Part shown: in pieces, positions 33,311 to 43,646 of the stretch | How the letters are laid out: each line of letters opens with the position of its first letter | How positions within the stretch are numbered: the stretch's first letter is position 1 | Assembly: GCA_024195585.1 (NCBI GenBank) | Contig: SWBL01000030.1 | Coordinates: forward strand, 159,271 to 223,270 | Length of the DNA stretch: 64,000 bases | Direction of reading: 5' to 3' | From: Aureobasidium sp. EXF-3400 | Lineage: Eukaryota > Ascomycota > Dothideomycetes > Dothideales > Saccotheciaceae | Program-made: the position numbers and the translations under genes | The notes under the pieces: model-generated | What the model saw: the letters and a program-made list of their open reading frames with translations, nothing else | What the model was told of the DNA's origin: nothing | The model's database searches: none

Positions 33311-36300
33311 CTCGCTCTTCAGCGAGACTTGCCGCCCCGGCCCACCCTACAACCGACGACACTGCTGCCGCGACATCTACCAATCCTTCCCTACCTCAGC
33401 AACCATCCACTACCGCCACCTCGTCTTCTCGCAAACGCAGACAGTCCCAGGACGACCCTCCTCCGCCTGCCTCTCCGGATAACACCCAACCCCGCAGATC
33501 CAAGAGAGCTCGTCTTTCCAACCCTACCTCTGCACAGTCCCAGCCATCCAAGCGCTCCAAGAACATGTCTTCTTCCAGCCATGACGACCAAGATCTTTCT
33601 CGTCCATCTGTGAGCAGATCCAAACACTCGACAACATCACCAGACGACCACGCCTCATCTACCAAACGTAGGTCGTCCCGTAGAAAGAGCAGCCAAGGTC
33701 CGCCATACCTTCCACCAATCCCTCCTTGTTCCCTTTCTAACTCTGCCTTAGCTCCCGCATCTGCTCAACCCTCGTCCTCGCGCAAATCCTCCAAAAAGTC
33801 TTCACACAAAAAGAACCAAGACGCCTCGTCCAGTCGCCCTGAGCCTGATCCGCCACGAATGCCTGCTGAATATGACGATGACGACGACGAGCCCGAAGAC
33901 AACGACGACGATGATGAACTAGGAGATGAAGACGATGATGGTGATGCTGCTGCCGCTGCCGCCGCTCTCGGATACTCTGGCGGTGAACCTGGCGACGACC
34001 CATTCTCTGGTGCCTTTCTTAACCGCTCAGGCATGCCTGCAGGCTTATCGAGTACCCTTCGCGCTCTTAGTGGTATGATGTCTGGTATGACGACCCGCTT
34101 GCGAGGCATTCTGGAGAACTTACGTGCGAAGGATGACCCTTCGGTGCAAATGATTGCTCTTACCGAGCTCTCGGAGATCTTGCTCGTCTCAAACGAAGAT
34201 AATCTTGCTGGCCACTTTTCTCCTGATCAGTTCGTCAAGGAGTTGGTGGACCTCATGCAGCCCAATGACTTCACTGGTGAAGAAAATCCTGAGATGATGC
34301 TATTGGCTTGCAGATGTATCGCAAATTTGATGGAGGCTCTGCCTCAGGCTACCGCAAGCGTAGTATATGGTGGTGCTGTCCCTGTTCTGTGCCAAAAGCT
34401 CCTCGAAATCCACTACATCGATGTTGCCGAGCAAGCACTCAGCACCTTGGAAAAGATATCGATCGAATTCCCTGCGTCCATCGTTCGTGAAGGTGGTCTT
34501 ACTGCCTGCCTGACCTACCTCGATTTCTTCGCTACTAGCACTCAGCGAAGTGCCGTTACTACTGCCGCCAATTGCTGCAGAAACCTGTCTGATGACTCGT
34601 TCCCTACTGTACGCGATGTCATGCCTATTCTTCTCAACGTCCTGTCGAGTAGCGATCAACGGGTTGTGGAACAAGGCTCGCTCTGTGTTTCTCGTATCGT
34701 AGAGAGTTTCAGATACCAAGAGTCCAAGCTCGAAGAGTTGGTTAGTCCTGAACTGCTCAAGGCTGTACTCAGACTACTTCTACCTGGTACAACCACCATG
34801 ATCGGACCCAGCATTCATACCCAGTTCTTGCGCGTTTTGTCCATTACCGCAAGAGCAAGTCCGCGCTTGGCAGTGGAGTTGCTACGAATGGATGTTGTCG
34901 ACACTCTCTACCAAATCCTTACCGGAGTTTCGCCCCCTGCAAACAATGATGATGCTGCTTTGAAGATCGATAAGAACATCATTATGCAAGCTCTCATTCG
35001 TACGCCACGCGACCAGATCTTTGAGACTCTGAACGTTGTCTGCGAGATCCTCCCAAATGTTTCGCCTGAGAACCTCATGTTCATCAACGATCTAACTGAT
35101 GCTGGCAACACTGGTCCAGGCAGTGTCTCAATGGGCACTCGTGCTCGCAGCTCGCCCAATGATAAGCGCTTGGAGCTCTTACGAGAATGTCAGCCCGAGG
35201 TTCGACGCTTTGCTATCATCCTCTTCCCAACTTTGATGCACGCATACACGAGTACCGTCAATCTCAGCGTCAGACAGAAAGTACTTACTGCACAGCTCAA
35301 GATGCTTTCCAACTTCGATACCACTGTGCTCGAGGATGCGCTTTCAGGCGTGGCTTACGCTTCACACCTCGCATCAATCCTAACACAGCAAGAGAACCCA
35401 ATGCTCGTCACGTTTGCCTTGCAAATCGCCGAACTTCTCCTCAAGCGCCTTGAGTCGACCTACAGACCTCAATTCTATCGTGAAGGTGTTATGGCCGAGA
35501 TCAGCAAGCTTGCACAGCGAGAAATTACCTCTGTTAACTCAAATGAGTCCAACACTACTTCAGCACCGCCTGTCGATGCACCTTCTTTCTCTGCAGAGCT
35601 CCCTGTAAGATCTGAACATGGTGAAGACGATGATGCTAGTGAGCCTGATTATCCTGATGAGGGATCTGCTGGGGAGCACGACGATGACAATGATGATCAC
35701 GATGACGATGATGATGATTCGGGATCAGAATCTGGAGCACAGAATCTGCGTACACCAGTTACCGCCAGCGTCCAAGATATCATCACAACCCGAGCTCGCA
35801 AGTTCGTTGAGGCTTATCAGAATGACGGCGGACTCGGCGAGGCTTCAAGGGCACTGTCGGAGCTCAAACGTCTTGCTGAAGACCTTCGCAAGTGTTACAG
35901 CTCGAACAATCTGTCAGATGGGCCTGCACTATTCAAGCGTCTCGCTAAGCATTTTGATGGTGACACACCTGAGACTATCACGAGCTACGAGTTACTCACC
36001 TCTGATATCGTCGCAACTCTACTCGAAATCTTTAAGTCCTCAGACAGTCACACAGGCCGTGCTGCGAGGTCTGCCTTCTTGGACGCATTCATGTCACACA
36101 GAGGCCAGAGCCAAGTCGCAACTGGCAATGGAACTTCACCAGCTACTGCATTCAGTGCCTTGGTCCACAAGCTACAAGATCTGCTCAGCCGTACAGAGCA
36201 CTTCGAGGTCATCACTGTCCACCAGAATGCTTCTGACAGCAGCAGAAGTGGTGCAGCTTCGATGCTCGCCAAGCAACTGCGCATCAAGCTATCAGCCGAC

Positions 36301-38859
36301 GATGAATCTGGCATTCCACGTCCTTACAGAAACATAATGGTCTCGATTCATGCCATCGCAACATTCAGAGCCCTTGATGATTATCTCCGTCCACGTATCA
36401 GTCTCGCTGAAAGAGCTGTACGCAGTCGCGAAGCGCTGACTAACAGCCTCGCTGAAGCAGTTGCTCGTAAGGATGGAAATGCTACAGAAGGAGCTTCAAC
36501 TCCTCCTGCAAGCAAACGCGCTCATACAAAATCATCTCAACCTGACAGCACTCCTCAGAACAGTGGTGACCCTAGCAATCGCTTGCGTAGATCTTCGCGC
36601 AAGGTTACACAAAAGGACTCTGAAGCAGCAGAAGACGATCAACATCAGCTTGAATGCGCTGACGAAGCCGCTCTCTCAGATGAAGACGAAGATGATGGAG
36701 AGGATCTCGACGCCATCGTTAATGACTTTGACGACGAAGACCAGGACATGGAAGATGCGGACCAGGACGCTTCGGCAGTCAATCTGGAGGTTGCTAACAG
36801 CGGAAAGGTAACTGCTCACAAGGAGGATGGTACCCGTATCAGTACGCCGCTACAAGGCTCGCAGCAGTCTGCAACTTCTCGTACCTCTGCTTCTGCAAGG
36901 CTCGCTGCGGCGCGAGAACTTCTTTCTACGCCTACTTCACAGAGACCTGCCAACGCTCCTGCAATTCAACCTGTTTCGCAGGATTGGCACATCGAGTTCA
37001 GCGTCGATGGACAGCCATTGTCAAATGACACCACAATCTACCGTGCTGTTCATTTCAACCAGACCCACCCTGATGAGGTATCGAGCCGTAACATCTGGCA
37101 AACACTACACAAGATATCTTTCAGACGTGCTCCCGGCCCCCCTCCTGCAGAGCCTAGCACGCTTCATTCGTCATCAGATGCTTCGACAGCATCCACCTCT
37201 GAACTTCCACCTTCGCTCAGTCAGCATCCCGCCACTGCCGCCATTCTTCGTCTGATGAGCACTTTGCATGACATGAATGCTAATCTCGAGGACATCATCG
37301 CTGGAGAGCAAAGCAATGGCACTCAGCTTAGCTCGGAGCCACTGGCTCAGTTCGTCAACACCAAGCTGACCGCAAAACTCAACCGTCAACTTGAAGAACC
37401 TCTGATTGTGGCCAGCAACTGTCTGCCCACCTGGAGCGAGGACCTCGCTCGCCTGTACCCATTCTTGTTCCCATTCGAGACCAGACACTTCTTCCTTCAA
37501 TCGACTTCGTTTGGCTATTCGAGATCCATGACCAGATGGCAGAACGCTCAATCAGAAAATGAATCTAGACGTCATCGGGATGAACGACCTTTCCTAGGCC
37601 GTCTACAGAGGCAAAAGGTTCGCATCTCTCGCAGTAGAATTCTCGAATCTGCCATCAAGGTTATGGAGCTTTACGGATCATCTCCAAGCATTCTTGAGGT
37701 TGAATACTTCGAAGAGGTTGGCACCGGCCTTGGTCCAACTCTTGAGTTCTATTCGACGGTGTCCAAGGAGTTCTCAAAGAAGAAGATCAAGCTCTGGCGT
37801 GAGAACGAATCAATTGCTGGTGATGATTATGCGTTTGGTATGCGCGGCTTGTTCCCAGCTCCAATGAGTGAAGAGCAATCAAACGACGAACACGGCAAGA
37901 AAGTGTTGCACTTGTTCAAGATGTTGGGCAAGTTTGTTGCACGCTCGATGCTGGACTCGCGCATCATTGATGTCTCTTTCAACCCTACTTTCTTCCGCAT
38001 CAGTGCCGGTAACTCCACAATCAAACCATCCCTTGGAGCCGTCGCTTCGGTGGACAAGGACCTTGCCAATTCGTTGAAGCCTCTTGTACGCTGTGCTAGA
38101 TCAAAGCAGGACATCCAAGAAGATGAGACGATGACTGCAGAGCAAAAGGCTCAAGCTATCAAGGACATCAAGATCAAGGATGCCTCTATTGAAGACCTTG
38201 GTCTCGACTTTACGCTTCCTGGCTACCCTACCATTGAACTTCAACCCAATGGTGCCGAAATCGATGTGACTATTGACAACGTCGAGCTGTATGTCGAAAA
38301 GGTCATCGACTTCACCCTCGGCCAGGGAGTACAGAAGCAGGTCGATGCATTCTGTACCGGATTCTCCCAAGTGTTCCCGTACTCGGCCCTCAAGGCATTC
38401 ACACCCGATGAACTGGTGATGCTCTTTGGCCGTGCAGAGGAAGACTGGACGCTTGAGACACTTATGGATTCGATCAAGGCTGACCATGGCTTCAATCTCG
38501 ACAGCGCAAGCGTCAAGAACCTTCTGCAAACAATGTCAGAGTTTACGATGCCCGAGAGACGTGACTTCCTGCAGTTCGTTACTGGCAGTCCCAAGCTTCC
38601 TATTGGAGGTGAGTTTCGAGTGAATTTATGCAGATTTGTCGACAGTGCTAACCGAAAAACAGGATTCAAGTCATTGACTCCGATGTTCACGGTGGTGTGC
38701 AAGCCCAACGAGCCTCCACTGATGCCCGACGACTACCTGCCGAGTGTCATGACATGTGTCAACTATCTGAAAATGCCCAACTACAGCTCCCAAGAAGTGC
38801 TGCGGGCCAAGTTGAGTGTTGCAATCAAGGAAGGACAGGGAGCTTTCCACCTGTCATAA
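33295..38859 (+). CDS. UFD4: HECT E3 ubiquitin ligase, Ufd4/TRIP12 family
   Basis: E3 ligase of the ubiquitin-fusion degradation pathway, 1836 aa. ATG 33295 (MPPRVTRSSARLAA) is used; the frame to 33238 has no upstream ATG. A 54-bp intron (38609-38662) is a multiple of three and has no stop, so naive translation adds 18 false residues between PIGG and FKSLTP; its donor GTGAGT and acceptor AACAG are clear. Order: basic Ser/Arg-rich N-terminus, Asp/Glu tract, armadillo repeats (LRGILENLRAKDDPSVQMIA; MLLACRCIANLMEALPQA), a second acidic tract, then the HECT domain from about residue 1470 (ILEVEYFEEVGTGLGPTLEF). The catalytic Cys is near residue 1803 in VMTCVNYLKMPNYS, and the protein ends GQGAFHLS as the family does. 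Confidence 0.96.
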   Translation: MPPRVTRSSARLAAPAHPTTDDTAAATSTNPSLPQQPSTTATSSSRKRRQSQDDPPPPASPDNTQPRRSKRARLSNPTSAQSQPSKRSKNMSSSSHDDQDLSRPSVSRSKHSTTSPDDHASSTKRRSSRRKSSQGPPYLPPIPPCSLSNSALAPASAQPSSSRKSSKKSSHKKNQDASSSRPEPDPPRMPAEYDDDDDEPEDNDDDDELGDEDDDGDAAAAAAALGYSGGEPGDDPFSGAFLNRSGMPAGLSSTLRALSGMMSGMTTRLRGILENLRAKDDPSVQMIALTELSEILLVSNEDNLAGHFSPDQFVKELVDLMQPNDFTGEENPEMMLLACRCIANLMEALPQATASVVYGGAVPVLCQKLLEIHYIDVAEQALSTLEKISIEFPASIVREGGLTACLTYLDFFATSTQRSAVTTAANCCRNLSDDSFPTVRDVMPILLNVLSSSDQRVVEQGSLCVSRIVESFRYQESKLEELVSPELLKAVLRLLLPGTTTMIGPSIHTQFLRVLSITARASPRLAVELLRMDVVDTLYQILTGVSPPANNDDAALKIDKNIIMQALIRTPRDQIFETLNVVCEILPNVSPENLMFINDLTDAGNTGPGSVSMGTRARSSPNDKRLELLRECQPEVRRFAIILFPTLMHAYTSTVNLSVRQKVLTAQLKMLSNFDTTVLEDALSGVAYASHLASILTQQENPMLVTFALQIAELLLKRLESTYRPQFYREGVMAEISKLAQREITSVNSNESNTTSAPPVDAPSFSAELPVRSEHGEDDDASEPDYPDEGSAGEHDDDNDDHDDDDDDSGSESGAQNLRTPVTASVQDIITTRARKFVEAYQNDGGLGEASRALSELKRLAEDLRKCYSSNNLSDGPALFKRLAKHFDGDTPETITSYELLTSDIVATLLEIFKSSDSHTGRAARSAFLDAFMSHRGQSQVATGNGTSPATAFSALVHKLQDLLSRTEHFEVITVHQNASDSSRSGAASMLAKQLRIKLSADDESGIPRPYRNIMVSIHAIATFRALDDYLRPRISLAERAVRSREALTNSLAEAVARKDGNATEGASTPPASKRAHTKSSQPDSTPQNSGDPSNRLRRSSRKVTQKDSEAAEDDQHQLECADEAALSDEDEDDGEDLDAIVNDFDDEDQDMEDADQDASAVNLEVANSGKVTAHKEDGTRISTPLQGSQQSATSRTSASARLAAARELLSTPTSQRPANAPAIQPVSQDWHIEFSVDGQPLSNDTTIYRAVHFNQTHPDEVSSRNIWQTLHKISFRRAPGPPPAEPSTLHSSSDASTASTSELPPSLSQHPATAAILRLMSTLHDMNANLEDIIAGEQSNGTQLSSEPLAQFVNTKLTAKLNRQLEEPLIVASNCLPTWSEDLARLYPFLFPFETRHFFLQSTSFGYSRSMTRWQNAQSENESRRHRDERPFLGRLQRQKVRISRSRILESAIKVMELYGSSPSILEVEYFEEVGTGLGPTLEFYSTVSKEFSKKKIKLWRENESIAGDDYAFGMRGLFPAPMSEEQSNDEHGKKVLHLFKMLGKFVARSMLDSRIIDVSFNPTFFRISAGNSTIKPSLGAVASVDKDLANSLKPLVRCARSKQDIQEDETMTAEQKAQAIKDIKIKDASIEDLGLDFTLPGYPTIELQPNGAEIDVTIDNVELYVEKVIDFTLGQGVQKQVDAFCTGFSQVFPYSALKAFTPDELVMLFGRAEEDWTLETLMDSIKADHGFNLDSASVKNLLQTMSEFTMPERRDFLQFVTGSPKLPIGGEFRVNLCRFVDSANRKTGFKSLTPMFTVVCKPNEPPLMPDDYLPSVMTCVNYLKMPNYSSQEVLRAKLSVAIKEGQGAFHLS

Positions 38860-39248
38860 TGGCCCGAATATGCGTCCATAAGCAATCTAGGAGTTTGCAA
38901 CTGGTGTTTTGAGCAATGGGATAATTATTACCATGGAGTTTTGGAGTGGCTTTTGCCGCAATGGGGTGGAGGGGGGACATTTATCACCTGGCTTGCCATC
39001 TGGTGGCTCTGCATAGCATCGGCGTCAACAAACAACTCAATCGAACCTCCAATCATGCATACATATCTCGAGAAGGGTCGTAGCTACTCAGTTGATCATT
39101 CAGAGGTGTAAATAATGTGAAGCATGGTGATTAATGAGGCAACCCTGACCCTCTACCTATGACGTCGAAAGCTCGCGACATTCATCATCTGTAAACGCGA
39201 CAAACAGCATTCATCTCTCTTGCATCACACTCAACTTCCAGACGAACA
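38860..39248. other. Tandem spacer
   Basis: 389 bp between UFD4 and the next plus-strand gene; terminator and promoter expected, nothing specific seen. Confidence 0.5.
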
Positions 39249-40130
39249 ATGGCACCAATACGACGGTACCTACGTATCACACGCTACTCTGTCCTCGAAG
39301 TGCGCATCTACCTCGACAACCCAGCCCTCGCCAACTCATGGCTCCTCAATTCACGCGACCCTGTGCTGCCACGAGTCATCGAAGCCGTACGACCACTCGT
39401 GTTACCCAAACTGCGCGAAGAAAACGAGAATTCAAAGAAGAAAGGCGGCAAGAAGAAGAAGGGTGTAAGGGATGTGGTCGCACAAGGTAGGCACACCTGC
39501 AAAATGCTTCTATACCACAGGGAGATCACAAGACTGATGCATGGGGGTTCTACAACAGATGACTTTGAAGTCTCGATTTTCTTGACCGAGACGTCCACGT
39601 CGCATGCCATGCTCACCAAGCAAAAGACATTTACACAAAAGCCGCGGTTGCAAAGCAATACTTCCAAACTGACGAATTACTTTGGCAACAACACTGAGAA
39701 TGCTATTCATGTTCACGATGACGAAGAAGCTCCCGCTGTACTGCTGGAAGAAGATGCCGATGAAGTCAAGATGGGGGATATACCCGAGGTAAACACGAAC
39801 AAACGCTCCCGCAACGACGACGAAGACGACGAACATATCTTTGTACAAAGCGAAGAAGACGAGGACGAAGAAGAGGAAACACCACAACCAAGGAAGAAAA
39901 AGACCAAAGTCAAGGATGTCTCTCAAGACGAAGAGGAAGACGATAAAAAGAAAATGGGAATCAAGACTGCGTATGAAGGGTTCAGTATCTATGGCCGTAT
40001 ATTGTGTTTGATTGTCAAGCGCAAGGGAGTCAAAAAGAATGCGGCTGGGAACAGTGCTGCCATGTTGGAAACGTGGGTTTCTACGCAAGCGGATAATGAA
40101 GGTGTGCTTGATGATGCCGAGGATGGATGA
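39249..40130 (+). CDS. Conserved fungal protein of unknown function
   Basis: 269 aa from exons 39249-39486 and 39559-40130. The 72-bp intron is in frame and stop-free, but its removal joins VVAQ to DDFEVSIFLTET, a junction that looks right because the linker is charged on both sides. The N-terminal block (MAPIRRYLRITRYSVLEVRI, YLDNPALANSWLL, VIEAVRPLVLPKLREE) reads like a conserved folded domain with a VLEVRIYLDNP core. A Lys-rich KKKGGKKKKGV loop follows, then FEVSIFLTETSTSHAMLTKQ and a LTNYFG motif. The remainder is acidic with a basic PRKKKTKVK patch, compatible with a nuclear protein. I do not recognise a named family. Confidence 0.8.
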   Translation: MAPIRRYLRITRYSVLEVRIYLDNPALANSWLLNSRDPVLPRVIEAVRPLVLPKLREENENSKKKGGKKKKGVRDVVAQGRHTCKMLLYHREITRLMHGGSTTDDFEVSIFLTETSTSHAMLTKQKTFTQKPRLQSNTSKLTNYFGNNTENAIHVHDDEEAPAVLLEEDADEVKMGDIPEVNTNKRSRNDDEDDEHIFVQSEEDEDEEEETPQPRKKKTKVKDVSQDEEEDDKKKMGIKTAYEGFSIYGRILCLIVKRKGVKKNAAGNSAAMLETWVSTQADNEGVLDDAEDG

Positions 40131-40209
40131 AACACCAGAAAAACGCATTTGCTTTTGGAACAAAGAGCAGAAAGACACTATATACACGGTTCGGCGGACT
40201 GCATCTTTA

Positions 40210-41726
40210 TTAGGTCTTCTTGGCTGAAGGCACGGTAGAAGTGCTGGAAGGCTGGGCGTTAATGTCCGATACCACGATACCCAGGATCCAGCAGTTTATG
40301 CCAAAGAAGAGCATACTGGCAACCCAAAGCCCCGGCACGAAAGTTGATTTGCCGAGGAACTCGAGTTCGTATCCTTGTTGCAGCCACAAAGCCTGCATGA
40401 TTGCTATTCGTTAGCCATGGAACCACACCTAGGAGGAAGGAGGCTATTCTTACCTGGCCGGTAACCCAGAGGGCAAGAGCAGAGTAGCCGAGCTTAGATC
40501 GACGAAGCAACGACGAACTAGGAAGGTAAAATGGCAAGAACACCATATACCACAAGAAATACTACAGCATCCATCAAATTAGCCAAAACATATCTTGAAA
40601 GTAACAGATTCACTCGCGAAAAGGCTCACCTGACTTGTGCAGACCTTGTTGAACGTGACAAAAGCAAACGTCTGAGCCATCATCGTACTTGCCAAATCCT
40701 TCTTTGCCAAAAGCAAAGGGATAGCAATAACGGAAAGAAACAGTTGAGGAAAGAAAGCCAGAGATTCAACGCCTAGTCCTGAAGAAGGGCCTAGAGCTGA
40801 CTTCATGTGAAGCAGAGTGTTGTAGACCGAAAAATTGTGGCGGTGGTCGATGCGAGTGAGGTGGTAGGTATAGCTGTGTCGAATAAACTCGAAGCCATAG
40901 CTAAGGAAACAAAACCGTCAGTGATCAAAGCAACAAATCTGCTGTACCTTTCGAGGTTTAGTAAAAAAAAAAAAAAAACTTACAGTCTGAACATGAACAT
41001 ATTCAATCCAGCAAAAGTGACAAAGCTGAACAGCGCCAACTGCACCCTCTTACGATTGACAAACCCACCAAAAAGCCCACTTCTTCCATCCCACGAACCA
41101 GCTTGTCGTCTATCCAACCACCAAACCATACTAACCGCATAAACAAACGGATAAATCTTGAAATGCACCCCTAGACCCAGCAAACAACCCGCAAGCCTGG
41201 TACGTCCAACACTAACAGCCCACAACATACCCACCACAATGACAGCAAGCAAACCTTCTGAACTTCCTCTGGTGCTGATATTCGCAACCATAGGGTTCAA
41301 CAGCCAGATACTCGCAAACCCCATTGCTTTTGCTTTATCCATTTTCTGTTTTAGGAGTACGAAAATCAAATACCCGGTTACGATATCCCCAGCTGCAAAG
41401 ATGGCTTTTCCGAAACAGAACCAGCGGCCTCCGTATGCTGTGGGATATAAGAGCCAGGCTAGCAGAGGTGTATACCGATACGTGTCGCGAAGATAGGGGG
41501 ATTGGTTGTGGTATACATAGCGAGATGCATCGGTGAATACCAAATAATCGATATCGGTGTATTTTAGAGGTGAGTTTGCGTCTTGGTATTCGCCCCAGAG
41601 GAGGAGTGTTGCGCGCAGTAAAAGGGAGATGCTGAGGATGAGGCGGGTGTTGGAGAAGAGGTTGGTTAGTGTGCTTGGTTTCTTGGAGCCATGTTCTCCG
41701 GGATCTCCAGAGGTTGTTTGTGACAT
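40210..41726 (-). CDS. GPI14: GPI mannosyltransferase 1 (PIG-M)
   Basis: ER multi-pass enzyme adding the first mannose (alpha-1,4) to GlcN-PI from Dol-P-Man. 434 aa from exons 40984-41726, 40630-40900, 40454-40561 and 40210-40392. ATG 41726 (MSQTTSGDPGEHG) is preferred; upstream in-frame codons lack ATG. The lumenal loop has the GT50 DxD-type motif in LKYTDIDYLVFTDASRYV, followed by SPYLRDTYRYTPLLAWLL, GSSEGLLAVIV and GVHFKIYPFVYAVS. Exon 2 gives the HLTRIDHRHNFSVYN block. The last exon ends AKKT, a possible dilysine-like ER signal. The first intron (83 bp) has a run of 16 T in transcript sense just after its GTAAG donor. The gene faces 39249-40130 with only 79 bp between stops. Confidence 0.93.
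40963..40978 (+). repeat. A16 homopolymer in GPI14 intron 1
   Basis: Sixteen A on the plus strand, that is T16 in the transcript, starting a few bases inside the 5' splice site. Length is prone to sequencing error and population variation but lies outside coding sequence. Confidence 0.85.
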
Positions 41727-42050
41727 CTTCTTCGGAATTTCCAGGATTGGAGATTCCTTGATGTTTTGTGATGAGTTTATATGTTTTGTTGCAACCAAAT
41801 GGATAGGAGAGGCGGAGGTGGAACTTTTGGCGATTCAAAGTCTTGGCATTCTGGACCATCACTTCTCAAGGCATCAGAAGTCAAGATCAATCTACGTTGT
41901 TGCTGATGAAATCAAGTTGCTCGTTAATCTAAAGAGAAAATGGCATAGAGCACGTCATGGATCTTAGAATTGGAATGTATAATTGATGATATCGTCAGAA
42001 TCATTAAACTCCCTCTACTACTTCATAGCTAAAAGTAGTTGCTTCATGAA
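41727..42050. other. Spacer: GPI14 promoter
   Basis: 324 bp between two minus-strand genes; nothing specific seen. Confidence 0.45.
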
Positions 42051-42920
42051 CTAAGTAGCGAAACCGATGTTGTGGTTGGCCATGGCAGCTTCCATGTTTC
42101 TCTCCATGCTAAAAGCAGAACTAGTAGGCGAAACAAGTGGTGAGGGTGGTGTTTCAGAGACCGACTTGAACGTATTCAAAGTCCGAATGGTGCCACTGCC
42201 GGCAGATCTTTGTGACTGACCGCTCCAAGCACGCTGGAGTTTGGGTCTGGCCCACTCAGACCAAGACTTCTTCATCTCGATGGGGCCTTCGATCTTGGTC
42301 TGCTCGGCCATCTTCAAACCAGCTTCGCCCTTTTTCCAGTTGACGGGACATCCTTCGCCGTATTCATCCTTGAAGGCGAGAGCATCGATGATACGCAGAG
42401 TCTCGTCGACACTGCGTCCAACATCTGCATCGCTGATGGTGATGTTTCTGACATTTCCCTTGGGGTCGATGATGAAGAGAGCTCGTTCGGCGACTCCTTC
42501 ACCCTCGAGCAGGACACCATAATCGCGGCTGATCTTGTGATTGCTGTCGCTCATGAGAGGCACATGAACGCCACCTAAGCCTCCTTCCATCTCGTTGGTA
42601 TGGTTCCAGGCACGAAGACAAAGCTCGGTATCGGTCGAGGCAAAGACAACAGCGCAAGAGCGGGAGTAAAGAAACTCCTCGAGACGTTCGCTGAATGCGC
42701 GGATCTCGGTTGGACATACAAACGACCAGGCTTTGGGGAAGAAGATGAGGGCAACCCAGTGGTTGGCACTAGTGTAGGCACTCAGACTGATTTCTGTAGT
42801 GAGAGTCAGTCTCTGATGGTGGTATGAACACATCAATGCGGTCTTACCTTTGAGCCTGCCATCCATGACGGCCGTGGCGGTAAAGTCAGGAGCCGGCTTG
42901 CCGACAGAGGCTCTGATCAT
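42051..42920 (-). CDS. Typical 2-Cys peroxiredoxin with C-terminal extension
   Basis: Thiol peroxidase reducing H2O2 and alkyl hydroperoxides. 271 aa from exons 42848-42920 and 42051-42793; the 54-bp intron is in frame and stop-free, and removing it restores DGRLKEISLSAYTSANHW. Peroxidatic Cys51 sits in FFPKAWSFVCPTE, where Ser48 takes the place of the usual Thr of PxxxTxxC. Arg128 (AERALFIID) and the GGLG motif (MEGGLGGVHVPL) are present. The likely resolving Cys173 is in YGEGCPVNWKKGE. Residues about 178-271 form a Ser/Thr-rich extension instead of the short C-terminal helix with YF motif, so the usual hyperoxidation-sensitive lock is not evident. No targeting peptide seen. Confidence 0.9.
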   Translation of the reverse strand: MIRASVGKPAPDFTATAVMDGRLKGKTALMCSYHHQRLTLTTEISLSAYTSANHWVALIFFPKAWSFVCPTEIRAFSERLEEFLYSRSCAVVFASTDTELCLRAWNHTNEMEGGLGGVHVPLMSDSNHKISRDYGVLLEGEGVAERALFIIDPKGNVRNITISDADVGRSVDETLRIIDALAFKDEYGEGCPVNWKKGEAGLKMAEQTKIEGPIEMKKSWSEWARPKLQRAWSGQSQRSAGSGTIRTLNTFKSVSETPPSPLVSPTSSAFSMERNMEAAMANHNIGFAT

Positions 42921-43646
42921 GATGACTAGGTTTGCAAGATATTGACAGCAAGACAGTGACTGAAACAGAGGTTTAATGATTGTTAGAAGGTGAAGATCAG
43001 CTGTCCTTGAAGCCTACTTGTATTCGCGACGAGACATGGTCCGCGTAACCCAGCTACCGGGAACAGAATCATGATTTCGTGGTTTCCGTTTGCGTACTTT
43101 CATAGAGCCACTGCATGATCTGGATTCTGGGATGGAGAGGTGCAAGAATGCCTTTGTTCCGGCTGCACATTCCTCATCATCGACGACCATGTGGCTGCGC
43201 TGGAGACGTCTTTCAACCACACAGATCTGAGCCGATCAAGATGACGACTGTGTACAAATGGTGAGAGGAGACCAGTCGAATAACATGTATTGTCACCCTT
43301 TCAAGTGGTCTAGTCCTAGACGATTGGCCGTGTTCTATCAAGCATACTGATCGAGCAGTACTTTTCTCAGGTGACCCCGAAGACGTACAAACCTACAAGC
43401 ATGTTCAAATCGATCAACTTTCAAGCCCGATCTAACTGTTGGACGGATGATGACCAGTTATGATGGGCCGGTTCGAGATGAAGATGAAAGAGGCACGGCC
43501 CGGAGGTTGGTTGAGAATCAAATGCGGAACGAAGATCGGAACCCTTGAATGCCAAGACCGAAGCTTCCTTGCAGCAGTGACATAACCAAAAGCTCGCCGA
43601 AAGAAGCAGTTACAAAGAAGTCAGACGCAAAACAACCACACAGCAA
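42921..43646. promoter_or_regulatory. Divergent promoter region (peroxiredoxin / TRAX)
   Basis: 726 bp between divergent starts. An ATTGG pentamer (CCAAT on the minus strand) lies at 43322-43326, about 400 bp from the peroxiredoxin ATG and 320 bp from the TRAX ATG. No gene supported. Confidence 0.45.
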
